Origin: Lachnospiraceae bacterium
Lineage (GTDB): Bacteria > Bacillota > Clostridia > Lachnospirales > Lachnospiraceae
Assembly (NCBI GenBank): GCA_018056425.1
Contig: JAGPFR010000003.1
Location: 1-64,000, forward strand
Direction of reading: 5' to 3'
DNA length: 64,000 nucleotides
The notes beneath the pieces are model-generated. The model made no database searches. It was given only the letters and a program-made list of their open reading frames with translations, and was not told the origin of the DNA. Shown in pieces: positions 52,429-62,708 of this stretch. Numbering within the stretch: position 1 is the stretch's first letter; every line of letters begins with the position of its first letter. Made by a program: the position numbers and the translations under genes.

Positions 52429-53970
52429 TCAGTACAGCCTGTTTATATAAGTATAATCCCTCTCTACCCCACTGAAAATGTCGTTGAGGTCCATGATGAA
52501 ATCCGCCATTCCCGTGGTCTGCTGGAAAAGGTTACGCTCGGTGCAGTAAACCCTGCCTTCCTTAACCGCTTTAAAATCCGCAAAAAGGGGATTGAGCTCG
52601 ATCAGCTCATCTATGGAAGTTATCTCTCCTCCGATAGTTGAATTATATATCAAAATGTCCGCATCCTTCGCCCCTGCATAGAAATCCTCCGCCTGCATGT
52701 TCATGGTCGAGAGTGCGTCCCCGCCGTCCCCTGAATTTTCAGGAACATAATGTCCGCCGGCGATTCCGATCATGCTCGTGATATAATCACCGTCCTTGCG
52801 CACGTTGATCATGCCGTTTGACGTGACATGAAAAAAGGCGACTTTCATTCCGGTGTCCGGCCTTTCTCTCAGGATTTCATCAAGAGCTTCGAGCTGGGCG
52901 TTAAAGTAAGCATCAGCTTCCTCTTCCTTATCGAAAAGAATACCGTAGAGCCTGATCCATTCAAGTCTTCCCAAAGGATCCTTTTCATAGCTTGATGTTT
53001 CGATAAGAACAGGTATTCCGAGCTCATTAAGTTTCTCTATAACCGCGGGATTGTGGTAGATCATGGTATTTTCTACGGCAAGATCGCATCCCGTATTCAA
53101 CAGAAGCTCATAATCCGGTGCCCGATATTTACCCGCATAGAGAATATCTCCTGCAGCCATGGCCTGCGCAGCTTCTTCCACATAACAGTCACTTTCCTTG
53201 GTTCCGGAAAGCGTGATGCGGTCAAGAGCACCGCAGGTAACCACAAGATCCATTGCGGAAGAACTCACCAGATATACACTGTCAAGCGGTTTATAAAGAA
53301 CACAAACGCCCTCGGGCAATCCATCCGGAACGCTTTCGCCTTCCGGAACCAGCAGATACTCTCCCGAATTATCGATCGAGATCACCGAATAATCCCCGAA
53401 TCTTGTAACCCTGTAACCGACTGCATACTCAGGGATCATCTCTCCCGTTTTCGAAAGACCTGCTTTTTCAAGAGCTTCAAAAATCTCATTTTCGGAAACG
53501 ACAGAATTGTCATAAACCTCGCTCGATGTTACTGTCGTCTCACCCCAGACAACCGTATACTCAATCTCATGAGGAGTGCTCATGGCAACAGTATCACCGA
53601 TAACCGTAAGAGGCTCTGTGATATTATCGATACTTACCGTAAAAGTAGAAGGTCCTCCGGGATTTTCATTATCGTATCTTACGCCTCCTACGATCATGTA
53701 ATCGTAATTGACACTGTTCCATACAAAGACCGCAGTAAGATCTCCATCCACGGATGAGACCTCAACAGGAGACTCGATATACGCTTTTCCGGTGCCTCCT
53801 TCGAAGCCGATATCGATCAGATAAGTTTCTTTTACCGTCGCAAAAGACTCTTCTTCATTCGTCTGATTAACAAAGGTAACCCCCTGCGAAGTGCAGGAGG
53901 TTACGCTTAGTAATACCACTAATGAAAAAAGTATAGATATGTTATTCTGTATTTTTTTCTTCAGTTTCAT
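52429..53970 (-). CDS. btuF: Substrate-binding lipoprotein of a B12/iron-complex type ABC importer
   Basis: A 513-residue lipoprotein (signal peptide with V-T-S-C, lipid Cys26). Residues about 45-150 are an extra Ig-like domain (GGTGKAYIESPVEV, WNSVNYDYMIVGGVRY, DTVAMSTPHEIEYTV) of a type that recurs in Firmicute surface proteins. Residues about 210-500 are a class III binding protein (PF01497-like; ITLSGTKESDCYVEEAA, LLLNTGCDLAVEN, LGRLEWIRLYGILF). Gene order with the permease and ATPase, and its place 3 bases after cbiK, assign it to the same importer. The ligand is unknown. Confidence 0.9.
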   Translation of the reverse strand: MKLKKKIQNNISILFSLVVLLSVTSCTSQGVTFVNQTNEEESFATVKETYLIDIGFEGGTGKAYIESPVEVSSVDGDLTAVFVWNSVNYDYMIVGGVRYDNENPGGPSTFTVSIDNITEPLTVIGDTVAMSTPHEIEYTVVWGETTVTSSEVYDNSVVSENEIFEALEKAGLSKTGEMIPEYAVGYRVTRFGDYSVISIDNSGEYLLVPEGESVPDGLPEGVCVLYKPLDSVYLVSSSAMDLVVTCGALDRITLSGTKESDCYVEEAAQAMAAGDILYAGKYRAPDYELLLNTGCDLAVENTMIYHNPAVIEKLNELGIPVLIETSSYEKDPLGRLEWIRLYGILFDKEEEADAYFNAQLEALDEILRERPDTGMKVAFFHVTSNGMINVRKDGDYITSMIGIAGGHYVPENSGDGGDALSTMNMQAEDFYAGAKDADILIYNSTIGGEITSIDELIELNPLFADFKAVKEGRVYCTERNLFQQTTGMADFIMDLNDIFSGVERDYTYINRLY

Positions 53971-53973
53971 ATA

Positions 53974-55590
53974 TTAATCTGCAAGCGATACGCTGACCTT
54001 GTGATCATACCAGACTCCCTTGGTTCCGATCAGGGCAAGATCAAATTCCCTGTCAAGATAAGGAACAGGAACATCAAATCCGTTTACGGTCTCAGTCAGT
54101 CCGTCACTGTATGTAACCTCATCCTCTGTGGGCTGTAATAAAACCGCTCCGTCCTTCTGAGCATCCTCTGCAAGTCCGGGATAAAGATTTACGATATTGG
54201 CTGATCCCAGAGTAATGTGTACGGTCATAACACCATCCTTAACGGTAAGTGTAGCCTTGTCATCATACTCCTCATTGATACGGAACATGGTGCTGTCGGT
54301 GGTGAAGATAACTTCATACTCTCCGTCTTCAAGTGAAGCGGTGGAAACCTCAATACCTGAAAGAGCTTCTGCGGTATGTGCTACATAAAGCTCCTTAACA
54401 GCGTCTATTCTTCCGAGTCCTGCTAACTGGCAATCGATGGTTTCGAAATATCCGGAAGCTTCGAACATACTCTTCCAGGAATCCTCTTCATCCCCTGCCA
54501 TATCATTGTTTGCATGATCTCCCGCAACTACCATAAGGGGGCGAAGAATAACTTTGGTATAACCTGCTTCATGAACCGCCTCGAGGATATTCTCGCAAGC
54601 GGTCTCTTCAGGCTCACCCTCTACGGTTCCGATGAATACGTTGTCATATCCGAGATCAGCCATCTGTGTAGCCATTTGGCTGTAAGAAACTTTTGCGGTG
54701 TGTGCGGTTCCGTGACCCATGAATACAAATGCAACGCCTTCTTCAGCAGCTGCATCAAGACTGTCGTATCCTGCAGCCTCTACACTTTCCGCAACTACTG
54801 CTTCGGCAACTGCTTTCTTGTCATCATTGATGACAGTAGCATCATTTCCTACTTCTCCGAGAAGGGGCTCTGCTACGGATACTGTCTCAAAATTATCCTT
54901 GTACTCTTCAACAGCCTCCATGAGCTCGTCATACTCTGCTCCGTGCATCAGATGAGTGGGCTGGATTACAAGATTCTTAACGCCGTTATCAACTGCTCTC
55001 TGAAGAGCCTGTTGAACGTTATCGATCTTCTCGCCGTCTCTTGCAAGGATATGATTGATAATGATCTGAGCGGTAAATGCTCTTCTGACCGACCAGTCGG
55101 GATTTGCATCGGCAATAGCTCTCTCAATTCCTGCGATATCATTCGCGCGGCTTTCATTAAATGAAGTTCCGAAAGATACGACAAGGATCTCATTTTCTCC
55201 GATTTCGTCCGCATTCAGGGGATCATCCTTGGAAGCATCGCCTGTATCTCTTCCGAAATAATCGGGATCTGCAAATTCGCCTTCTACAAGTTCCTTCTGT
55301 GCATCGGTAAGAGCATCCCATGCAGCCTTAGCCTGAGCACAGAGCTCATCGGTCTCCTCGGTCCACTCCTGAACATAGATCGCATCAATAAGATCTGCAA
55401 CTTCCTGTGCAAGCTCTTCGTCGCTGAGAACAGGGGGCTCCTCTTCGGGCTCAGCGGGTTCTGCGGGCTCTTCGGATGCAGGCGTCTCTTCAGCGGCAGG
55501 CTCTTCTGCGGGAGCTGTATTTCCGCATCCTGCAAGCATCATGGCAGTCATTGATGCTGCCAAAACAAGTGACAACAATTTCTTTTTCAT
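53974..55590 (-). CDS. cbiK: Surface-anchored anaerobic cobaltochelatase CbiK
   Basis: A 538-residue protein from the ATG at 55590 (AGGAGGAG upstream). A lipoprotein signal ends in LAGC (Cys22), followed by an Ala/Glu/Pro-rich linker and a helical spacer. The CbiK domain (about 120-395) has ILVVSFGTSFNESR, IIQPTHLMHG-type VIQPTHLMHGAEY, AEPLLG and FMGHGTAH, the His/Glu metal-binding set. A C-terminal domain of about 115 residues (DGEYEVIFTTDSTMFR onward) is not part of CbiK and resembles surface Ig/NEAT-like modules. CbiK inserts Co into sirohydrochlorin; here that would happen outside the cell. First gene after the riboswitch. Confidence 0.92.
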   Translation of the reverse strand: MKKKLLSLVLAASMTAMMLAGCGNTAPAEEPAAEETPASEEPAEPAEPEEEPPVLSDEELAQEVADLIDAIYVQEWTEETDELCAQAKAAWDALTDAQKELVEGEFADPDYFGRDTGDASKDDPLNADEIGENEILVVSFGTSFNESRANDIAGIERAIADANPDWSVRRAFTAQIIINHILARDGEKIDNVQQALQRAVDNGVKNLVIQPTHLMHGAEYDELMEAVEEYKDNFETVSVAEPLLGEVGNDATVINDDKKAVAEAVVAESVEAAGYDSLDAAAEEGVAFVFMGHGTAHTAKVSYSQMATQMADLGYDNVFIGTVEGEPEETACENILEAVHEAGYTKVILRPLMVVAGDHANNDMAGDEEDSWKSMFEASGYFETIDCQLAGLGRIDAVKELYVAHTAEALSGIEVSTASLEDGEYEVIFTTDSTMFRINEEYDDKATLTVKDGVMTVHITLGSANIVNLYPGLAEDAQKDGAVLLQPTEDEVTYSDGLTETVNGFDVPVPYLDREFDLALIGTKGVWYDHKVSVSLAD

Positions 55591-55623
55591 TTTTATTACT
55601 CCTCCTAATCTATACAAAGAAGG

Positions 55624-55656
55624 AAAATAAAAAACTCATCCCGGACAGGATGAGTA
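55624..55656 (-). terminator. Riboswitch-controlled terminator before cbiK
   Basis: ACTCATCC (55634-55641) and GGATGAGT (55648-55655) make an 8-bp stem; on the minus strand TTTTTTATTTT follows. It lies between the aptamer and the cbiK ribosome binding site. A second hairpin, GCAGGG/CCCTGC (55674-55691), lies just before it and may be part of the switch. Confidence 0.85.
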
Positions 55657-55744
55657 AAGGGCGCACACAAAGCGCAGGGCATGAACCCTGCTTATGTGAT
55701 ACGATCAATTACTCGTGATCCGGACATAAATCCTGTATCGTTAT

Positions 55745-55945
55745 ACATGGCAGGTTTCCCGGCTCATACCTTCGAACGCATCTGTGAAAAGAATACGCTC
55801 ACGCAGCTTTCTGCCTTCCCGGTTTCCCAGTGACTTATGCGAAAGTCTGCTCGGTATATACGGTGACGAGTTCGCACAGGCCTTAAACCTGTTTCCCTTT
55901 TAACGTCAGAGGTCGTAAGACCTCGTCGGCACCACATACCCTTCT
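55745..55945 (-). promoter_or_regulatory. Cobalamin riboswitch aptamer
   Basis: On the minus strand the conserved cobalamin-aptamer pieces occur in order: AAAAGGGAAACAGG, then CACTGGG with ACCGGGAAGGC, and the B12 box AGCCGGGAAACCTGCCA at 55764-55748. Binding of adenosylcobalamin or cobalamin in this class normally stops expression; the terminator downstream gives a transcriptional switch for the whole operon starting at cbiK. Confidence 0.95.
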
Positions 55946-55963
55946 TTGTTAAATTGCTACACG

Positions 55964-55992
55964 ATTCTAACACAAAACCGTATATTCAACAA
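55964..55992 (-). promoter_or_regulatory. Probable promoter of the cobalamin operon
   Basis: Minus-strand TTGTTG (55992-55987), 17-base spacer, TGTTAGAAT giving -10 TAGAAT (55969-55964) with a TG extension. Transcription would start a few bases before the aptamer. Confidence 0.6.
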
Positions 55993-56023
55993 GATGACAT
56001 TGTGAACGCATCACTCTGTCATC
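55993..56023 (-). terminator. Hairpin at the end of the uvr operon
   Basis: GATGACA (55993-55999) and TGTCATC (56017-56023) are a perfect inverted repeat, with an inner GTGA/TCAC pair that lengthens the stem. It overlaps the stop codon of the GT2 gene at 56022. The tail on the minus strand is only TTGTTG, so termination is likely but not certain. Confidence 0.5.
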
Positions 56024-56813
56024 ACAGCTTCCCGGAAGCTGCATCTTTAATTCCCCGGAACAATACCTTCTTCGCTTTCTTATAGGGGTAATCCTTCTCA
56101 TACTCGGGTCTCATCTTGTATACCCAGCGAAATCCCCAAAGCTTTGCCCACTTTCCATATAAGAAATGATACAAAACTCCTCTGTCATAAAAGAGCTTGT
56201 CGTTATACCCGTTAAACCATGTGGAGGGTCTGGGAACTTCCTCACCCAGAACAACGGGTGAAGCAAGCATCTTAAAACCGGCTTTTCTCATATCATTTAT
56301 GAACAGAGAATCCTCACCGTTTGAGTACTTGGCACCGCCTCCGAACAAAAGACTGTACTTAACGCCTGCTGCCTTCAGCTTCGATGCCTTAACAGCAATG
56401 CTGTAGGCGGGATATCTTCCGCTGTTGTACCACTTGACCCACTTGTAGTCCTCATTCCAGTAGGTTCTTCTGGTCTCGCACACCCTTACGTTGAAAAAAA
56501 TCGCATCCGCATTCGGGTGATCTTCGAATTCCTTTAAAACCTTCGCCTCATATCCCTCGTCGTATACGATATCCTCGTCCGCAAAAAGAATGATATCGGC
56601 GTTTGAATGATCGATGCAGATATTCCGGTTTAGCCCAACCCCGCGAGTCTGGGATTTGATGGACAGAACCCTGTTTTTGCCAAGATCAAAGAATTCGTCA
56701 GATTCCGTCTCCTCAAGCTGTGATACGATAACCGCATCCGATGCTATATTCATTTTTTCCGCAAGCTCATGTGCATCTTTCCGGACACATGAGACAAGAA
56801 GTTCGAATGTCAT
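56022..56813 (-). CDS. Glycosyltransferase-like protein (GT2 fold) at the end of the uvr operon
   Basis: A 263-residue protein that begins like a GT2 enzyme but with an unusual N-terminus (FELLVSCVRKDAHELAEKM). GVGLNRNICIDHSNADIILFADEDIVYDEG holds the DxD-like ADED site; GGGAKYSNGEDSLFINDM matches the acceptor-side ED motif of GT2 folds. Acceptor and donor unknown. It begins 2 bases after uvrA ends, so it is in the SOS-type operon although no link to DNA repair is expected. Confidence 0.8.
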   Translation of the reverse strand: MTFELLVSCVRKDAHELAEKMNIASDAVIVSQLEETESDEFFDLGKNRVLSIKSQTRGVGLNRNICIDHSNADIILFADEDIVYDEGYEAKVLKEFEDHPNADAIFFNVRVCETRRTYWNEDYKWVKWYNSGRYPAYSIAVKASKLKAAGVKYSLLFGGGAKYSNGEDSLFINDMRKAGFKMLASPVVLGEEVPRPSTWFNGYNDKLFYDRGVLYHFLYGKWAKLWGFRWVYKMRPEYEKDYPYKKAKKVLFRGIKDAASGKL

Positions 56814-56815
56814 AT

Positions 56816-59755
56816 TTAATCTTCCGTCTTTTTCTTACGGCCGGTTTTTCCGGCAGAAGTCTTAGCTGCAGTTTTCTTCGCGGGTGCTTTTGCGAGAGCC
56901 TTCTCTCTTTCCTTAGCTCTGTCAAGCATCTGCTTAACGTATTTGCCGGTGTATGAGGCCTTGACCTTCACGATCTCCTCCGGTGTTCCCTCAGCGATGA
57001 CAGTACCGCCTCTGTCGCCGCCCTCGGGTCCCATATCGATTATGTAATCCGCACACTTGATGACATCCAGATTGTGCTCGATGACTACAACGGTGTTTCC
57101 GCCGTCGGACAGTCTTGCAAGGATCTCAACAAGCTTGTGAACATCCGCAAAATGAAGACCGGTTGTAGGCTCATCCAGAATGTAAATGGTTTTACCCGTT
57201 GCACGCTTTGAAAGCTCGGTTGCCAGTTTGATACGCTGAGCCTCACCGCCGGAAAGTTCCGTGGAAGGCTGTCCCAGCTTGATATAACCGAGACCCACAT
57301 CGTAAAGAGTCTGAATCTTGTTTCTGATGGAAGGAATGTTCTCGAAGAACTTAAGTGCCTCCTCGACTCTCATATCAAGAACATCGAAAATACTCTTTCC
57401 TTTGTATTTGACCTCAAGAGTTTCCCTGTTGTAACGCTTACCTCCGCAGACTTCGCAGGGCACATAAACATCAGGCAGGAAGTGCATCTCGATCTTGATG
57501 ATACCGTCACCGGAGCAGGCTTCGCAGCGTCCTCCTTTTACGTTAAAGGAAAATCTTCCCTTTGAATATCCCATGCTTCTGGCATCTTCCGTGGATGCGA
57601 AGAGGTCTCTTATCATATCGAATACTCCGGTATAGGTTGCGGGATTCGATCTGGGAGTTCTTCCGATGGGGCTCTGGTCGATGCAGATGACCTTGTCCAG
57701 CTTATCTATTCCCGTGATTCCCTTGCACTTTCCCGGAATGGTATGTGCACGGTTAAGCTTCCTCGCTAGATATTTATGAAGGATCTCATTAACAAGAGAA
57801 GATTTACCGGAACCCGAAACACCGGTAACACAGGTAAATACTCCGAGAGGGATCTTTACATCGATATTCTTAAGGTTGTTTTCCGCAGCACCCTTAACTG
57901 TTATCCAGCCCGCAGGCTTTCTGCGCACTTCGGGAACCGGAATGGCCAGCTTACCCGACAGGTACTGTCCTGTTACGGACTCGGGAACCTTCATGATCTC
58001 CTCTGCGGTTCCTACCGCAACAACCTCACCGCCGTGAGATCCCGCACCGGGGCCGATGTCCACGATGTAATCCGCAGCAAGCATGGTGTCCTCATCATGC
58101 TCGACAACAAGAAGAGTATTTCCCAGGTCTCTTAAATGCTTGAGAGTTGCAAGGAGTTTATCGTTATCTCTCTGATGAAGTCCGATACTGGGCTCATCGA
58201 GAATGTAACATACACCCACAAGTCCTGACCCGATCTGTGTTGCAAGTCTGATACGCTGTGCCTCGCCTCCGGATAGAGTGGCCGTCGCTCTGGAAAGTGA
58301 CAGATAATCAAGTCCCACATCAACGAGAAATCCCACGCGGTTCTTGATCTCTTTTAAGATTCTCTCACCGATTATCGCCTGCTGCCTGGTAAGGTTAAGA
58401 CCTTCAAGAAATGACTTAAGATCAAGGATCGAAAGAGTTGTCATCTCATAGATGTTCTTATCTCCGACGGTAACAGCAAGGGATTCCTTCTTAAGTCTCT
58501 TGCCTCCGCACTCCGAGCAGGGAGTGATTCTCATGAACGCTTCATACTCTGCCTTCATGGATTCGGAGAATGTCTCCCTGTATCTGCGCTCAACGTTTTT
58601 GACAAGGCCTTCGAAAACAGTGGGATACACACCCGAACCTCTCTGGCCCACATAATGTACATCAACGCTCACGTCCGTTCCGTTCAAAAGAATATCTTTG
58701 ATCTTATCCGGATAATCTTCAAAAGGTGTATCCAGGTCAAATTTGAATTTCTTGCAAAGTGCCTGAAGAAGCGCATTGGTAAAGCTGCCTTCCTGATTGC
58801 AGGACTGCCAGCCTGTTACAATGATCGCACCGTCATTGATTGAAACGGAAGTATCGGGGATCATAAGCTCTGCGTCAAATTCCATCTTATATCCGAGACC
58901 CGCACATACCGGGCAGGCACCGAACGGATTGTTAAAGGAAAAGCTTCTGGGCTCGACTTCCGATATGCTGACTCCGCAATAAGGACATGCATAGGAAGTA
59001 CTGAAAGAAAGTGTTTCACCACCGACAACATCAACGTTAAGAAGTCCGTCAGCAATGCGGAGTACGTTTTCCGATGAGTCGGTGAGTCTTCTCTGAATTC
59101 CGTCTTTTATGACAAGTCTGTCAACTACGATATCGATGTTGTGCTTATCGTTTTTCTCAAGTGAAATATCCTCGGTAAGGTCGTACATGATCCCGTCGAC
59201 CCTTACTCTTCCGTAGCCGGACTTTCTCGCAGATTCTATAACCTTCTCATGTCTTCCTTTTCTGCCTCTGACAACGGGGGCCATGAGCATGATCTTGGTT
59301 CCTTCCGGAAGTTCCATGATACGGTCAACGATCTGATCTACAGTCTGACGCTCGATCACTCTTCCGCACTCGGGGCAGTGGGGGATACCGACTCTTGCAT
59401 AGAGAAGTCTGAAGTAGTCATAGATCTCGGTTACAGTTCCCACAGTGGACCTGGGATTCTTGTTGGTTGATTTCTGATCGATGGAAATTGCGGGGGAAAG
59501 TCCTTCGATCGATTCGACATCGGGCTTTTCCATCTGACCGAGGAACATCCTCGCATAAGAAGAGAGGGACTCCATGTAACGTCTCTGACCTTCCGCGTAG
59601 ATCGTATCAAATGCAAGCGAAGATTTTCCCGAACCCGAGACACCTGTCATTACGACAAGCGCATCTCGGGGGATCTCCACCGACAGATCTTTTAAGTTAT
59701 TTTCTTTAGCACCGCGAACAACTATCTTGTTCCTGGGCAGCATCTTAACAGCCAT
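56816..59755 (-). CDS. uvrA: Excinuclease ABC subunit A
   Basis: Damage-recognition ATPase of nucleotide excision repair, 979 residues. Two ABC modules each with Walker [10 protein letters not shown] and signature LSGGEAQRI. Zinc-binding CPECG, CPYC/CPVC and the C-terminal [18 protein letters not shown] are intact. It has a longer than usual Lys/Ala-rich tail of about 35 residues ([16 protein letters not shown]), which could bind DNA. It lies 45 bases after uvrB, with a dispersed palindrome in the gap. Confidence 0.98.
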   Translation of the reverse strand: MAVKMLPRNKIVVRGAKENNLKDLSVEIPRDALVVMTGVSGSGKSSLAFDTIYAEGQRRYMESLSSYARMFLGQMEKPDVESIEGLSPAISIDQKSTNKNPRSTVGTVTEIYDYFRLLYARVGIPHCPECGRVIERQTVDQIVDRIMELPEGTKIMLMAPVVRGRKGRHEKVIESARKSGYGRVRVDGIMYDLTEDISLEKNDKHNIDIVVDRLVIKDGIQRRLTDSSENVLRIADGLLNVDVVGGETLSFSTSYACPYCGVSISEVEPRSFSFNNPFGACPVCAGLGYKMEFDAELMIPDTSVSINDGAIIVTGWQSCNQEGSFTNALLQALCKKFKFDLDTPFEDYPDKIKDILLNGTDVSVDVHYVGQRGSGVYPTVFEGLVKNVERRYRETFSESMKAEYEAFMRITPCSECGGKRLKKESLAVTVGDKNIYEMTTLSILDLKSFLEGLNLTRQQAIIGERILKEIKNRVGFLVDVGLDYLSLSRATATLSGGEAQRIRLATQIGSGLVGVCYILDEPSIGLHQRDNDKLLATLKHLRDLGNTLLVVEHDEDTMLAADYIVDIGPGAGSHGGEVVAVGTAEEIMKVPESVTGQYLSGKLAIPVPEVRRKPAGWITVKGAAENNLKNIDVKIPLGVFTCVTGVSGSGKSSLVNEILHKYLARKLNRAHTIPGKCKGITGIDKLDKVICIDQSPIGRTPRSNPATYTGVFDMIRDLFASTEDARSMGYSKGRFSFNVKGGRCEACSGDGIIKIEMHFLPDVYVPCEVCGGKRYNRETLEVKYKGKSIFDVLDMRVEEALKFFENIPSIRNKIQTLYDVGLGYIKLGQPSTELSGGEAQRIKLATELSKRATGKTIYILDEPTTGLHFADVHKLVEILARLSDGGNTVVVIEHNLDVIKCADYIIDMGPEGGDRGGTVIAEGTPEEIVKVKASYTGKYVKQMLDRAKEREKALAKAPAKKTAAKTSAGKTGRKKKTED

Positions 59756-59773
59756 TTAAATTCCTTTCAATGT

Positions 59774-59801
59774 GGGCCAAACTGAAACGTCCCCGTGGCC
59801 C
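59774..59801. repeat. Dispersed palindrome, copy between uvrB and uvrA
   Basis: GGGCCA (59774-59779) and TGGCCC (59796-59801) form the stem; on the minus strand the loop holds GGGGACGTTTC. It touches the uvrB stop codon. No T-run follows, so it need not end transcription. Confidence 0.7.
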
Positions 59802-61774
59802 TACCCTAAATTAGTCTTGAGTTCGAACAGTTCATCGCGAAGGATCGCAGCTCTTTCGAAGTCGAGTTCCGCAGCAGCCTTGCGCATTGCAGCCTCGGTC
59901 TGCTGAATGAGAGCCTTAAGTTCCTTCTTGGACATGGACTCGGGATCTTTCTTCCACTTAACATCATCCGCTTCGACCTTCTTGGAAATACTGATGAGGT
60001 CGCGGACTGCTTTTTCGATGGTCTTGGGAGTAATTCCGTGAGCCTTATTATACGCCATCTGTATCTCACGTCTGCGGTTCGTCTCATCGATCGCAGCCTG
60101 CATTGAGCGGGTTATTGTATCCGCATACATTATTACGTGACCCTCGGAGTTTCTCGCTGCTCGTCCTATTGTCTGGATGAGTGAAGTTTCCGAACGGAGG
60201 AATCCTTCCTTATCCGCATCGATGATCGCAACAAGTGTGATCTCGGGGATGTCGAGACCTTCTCTGAGCAGGTTTATTCCTACGAGTACATCAAATACAT
60301 CGGTCCTCATATCGCGGATGATCTTGGTTCTTTCGAGAGCCTTGATATCGGAGTGCATGTAGTTGACCCTGATGTCAGCCTCCTTCAGATAGTCCGTAAG
60401 ATCCTCCGCCATCTTCTTGGTAAGAGTCGTGACGAGGACTTTATGCTTATTTGCAACTTCCTTCTTGATCTCCGTGATGAGATCATCGATCTGTCCCAAA
60501 GTAGGTCTTACGCTGACCTCGGGATCAAGGAGTCCGGTGGGACGGATGACCTGCTGGGCGCGAAGAAGTTCATGCTCAGCCTCGTAGTCCGAAGGGGTCG
60601 CGGAAACAAAGAGCATCTGATCTATATGGGACTCAAATTCCTCAAAGTTAAGCGGTCTGTTATCAAGTGCCGAAGGAAGTCTGAATCCATAATCAACCAG
60701 GGTGGTCTTACGGGATCTGTCCCCCGCATACATCGCACGTATCTGAGGGATCGTCATATGGGACTCATCTATGATGATCAAAAAATCATCCGGGAAGAAG
60801 TCCATAAGAGTAAGAGGCGGTGCACCCGCAGGCAGGTTGTTCAGGTGTCTGGAGTAATTCTCAATACCCGAACAAAAGCCCGTTTCTCTGAGCATCTCGA
60901 GGTCAAACCCGGTTCTTTCGGAAATACGCTGAGCCTCTATCAGACGGTCCTCACCTTTGAAATACTTGATCCTGTCTTTTAATTCTTCTTCGATCGCATC
61001 GCATCCTTTTAACAATGCATCACGGCTTACGACATAGTGAGAAGCCGGGAATACAGCGATATGTTCAAGCTGCGCCACGGGCTTGGCATTAACGTGATCC
61101 ACTTCAAGGATCCTGTCTATCTCATCTCCGAACCACTCGATCCTGATCAGATAATCTCCGCCCTGGGCAGGGTAGTATTCGAGAATATCGCCGTTGATAC
61201 GGAAGAGGCCCGGTTTCTTTTCCAGATCATTCCTCTCATACTGCATCGCGATCATGGTCTTCGCCACTTCATCACGGTCGATACTCTGACCGGGTCTGAG
61301 GGAAAGAATCATGCCCTTATATTCGTCGGGTGAACCCAGACCGTAGATGCACGAAACCGATGCGACAACTATAACATCCTTGCGCTCTGCGAGGGATGCG
61401 GTCGCAGAAAGCCTTAGCTTATCGATCTCATCGTTTATGGAAGAATCCTTTGCAATGTATGTATCCGACTGGGGAACATAAGCTTCGGGCTGGTAGTAAT
61501 CGTAGTAGGACACAAAATACTCAACGGCATTTTCCGGAAAGAATTCCTTCATCTCGCCGTAGAGCTGACCTGCGAGGGTCTTGTTATGCGAAATGATCAG
61601 CGTGGGCTTGTTTAACTGCGCGATAACATTGGCCATGGTAAAGGTCTTACCCGAGCCTGTTGCGCCGAGAAGCGTCTGGAACTGATTTCCGGCTTTGAAG
61701 CCCTCGACAAGTTCCTCGATAGCCTGCGGCTGATCTCCTGTTGGTTTGTATTCAGAGTGAAGTTTGAAATCCAT
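59801..61774 (-). CDS. uvrB: Excinuclease ABC subunit B
   Basis: Helicase-like subunit that verifies damage and recruits UvrC. 657 residues, normal length. Walker [11 protein letters not shown] (K43), the beta-hairpin [16 protein letters not shown], helicase motifs [28 protein letters not shown], and the C-terminal UVR domain ([22 protein letters not shown]) are complete. It begins one base after the upstream radical SAM gene ends and is read from the same promoter. Confidence 0.98.
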   Translation of the reverse strand: MDFKLHSEYKPTGDQPQAIEELVEGFKAGNQFQTLLGATGSGKTFTMANVIAQLNKPTLIISHNKTLAGQLYGEMKEFFPENAVEYFVSYYDYYQPEAYVPQSDTYIAKDSSINDEIDKLRLSATASLAERKDVIVVASVSCIYGLGSPDEYKGMILSLRPGQSIDRDEVAKTMIAMQYERNDLEKKPGLFRINGDILEYYPAQGGDYLIRIEWFGDEIDRILEVDHVNAKPVAQLEHIAVFPASHYVVSRDALLKGCDAIEEELKDRIKYFKGEDRLIEAQRISERTGFDLEMLRETGFCSGIENYSRHLNNLPAGAPPLTLMDFFPDDFLIIIDESHMTIPQIRAMYAGDRSRKTTLVDYGFRLPSALDNRPLNFEEFESHIDQMLFVSATPSDYEAEHELLRAQQVIRPTGLLDPEVSVRPTLGQIDDLITEIKKEVANKHKVLVTTLTKKMAEDLTDYLKEADIRVNYMHSDIKALERTKIIRDMRTDVFDVLVGINLLREGLDIPEITLVAIIDADKEGFLRSETSLIQTIGRAARNSEGHVIMYADTITRSMQAAIDETNRRREIQMAYNKAHGITPKTIEKAVRDLISISKKVEADDVKWKKDPESMSKKELKALIQQTEAAMRKAAAELDFERAAILRDELFELKTNLG

Positions 61775-61775
61775 C

Positions 61776-62648
61776 TTAGAAAAAACTCATCTGTTCATAT
61801 TTATCGGGAAATTCTTCCATGTATTTGAAGCAGTCATCCGGTCTGCAGAGCATACCATGGTTTTTACAGATCCTTCCGAATAGATCCATAAGTTCCCTTG
61901 AATGCGGTGAAGGGACCTCGTATGCATTGCCATAGCGTGCGATGTATTTTTCCTTAAGTCCGGGGAAATGCTTATCCAGCGCGGCGTAGTAGTATTCCCT
62001 GTCACCGTCGCGAAGGGTAAGACCCATGTCAAAACAGATCACGCCTTTAACGCCTACTCTTGCACACTCTTCGAGGATTGATGTGATGTTCTCCGGAGTA
62101 TCGTTAATGTATGGGCAGATGGGTGTAAGCCAGACTACAGTCGGAATGCCGCGCTTTTGGAACTCTTCAAGAACTTCGATGCGTCTTTTGGTATTGCAGA
62201 CGCCCGGCTCGAGTATCCTGCAAAGATCATCGTCATAGGTCGTAAGTGTCATCTGCACGACCGTTTTGGCTTTCCGGTTGATCTCATCAAGAAGATCCAT
62301 GTCCCTCAGGATCAGATCCGATTTGGTCAGGGGAGATACTCCGAATTCATACTTCGATATTATCTCGAGGCATTTTCTCGTAAGTCCCAGCTTTTCTTCG
62401 CAGTGCATATAGGGATCGGACATTGAACTGGTGGCGATCATACAGCGTTTTCTTTTCGACCGGAGGGCGGTCTCGAGAAGCTGTGGAGCATTTTGCTTGA
62501 CCTCGATGTCTTCGAAGGGATGGGTGAACTGATAGCACCTGCTCCTGGAGTCGCAGTAAATGCACCCGTGTAAGCATCCCCGATATATGTTCATTCCGAA
62601 GTGCCCGCCGCTTCCGGTGAGCAATCCCTTGGCATCGACAAAGTGCAT
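61776..62648 (-). CDS. SPL-family radical SAM protein
   Basis: A 290-residue radical SAM protein of the spore-photoproduct-lyase-like group (COG1533). The 4Fe-4S motif is [14 protein letters not shown] (C-x3-C-x2-C). [12 protein letters not shown] and [15 protein letters not shown] with [17 protein letters not shown] are typical. The start at 62648 is fixed by GGGAGGCGG. True SPL repairs UV spore photoproducts; being first in an operon with uvrB and uvrA under a LexA box makes a DNA-repair role plausible, but the group includes proteins of unknown function. Confidence 0.88.
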   Translation of the reverse strand: MHFVDAKGLLTGSGGHFGMNIYRGCLHGCIYCDSRSRCYQFTHPFEDIEVKQNAPQLLETALRSKRKRCMIATSSMSDPYMHCEEKLGLTRKCLEIISKYEFGVSPLTKSDLILRDMDLLDEINRKAKTVVQMTLTTYDDDLCRILEPGVCNTKRRIEVLEEFQKRGIPTVVWLTPICPYINDTPENITSILEECARVGVKGVICFDMGLTLRDGDREYYYAALDKHFPGLKEKYIARYGNAYEVPSPHSRELMDLFGRICKNHGMLCRPDDCFKYMEEFPDKYEQMSFF

Positions 62649-62671
62649 ATCCGCCTCCCGCAAACACACTG

Positions 62672-62700
62672 ATTATACCATTATGAGAGTGGGATGTCTA
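62672..62700 (-). promoter_or_regulatory. Promoter of the SPL-uvrB-uvrA operon
   Basis: Minus-strand -35 TAGACA (62700-62695), 17-base spacer, extended -10 TGGTATAAT (TATAAT at 62677-62672), 24 bases before the start at 62648. The best promoter match in the window. Confidence 0.8.
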
Positions 62701-62708
62701 TGATTTTT

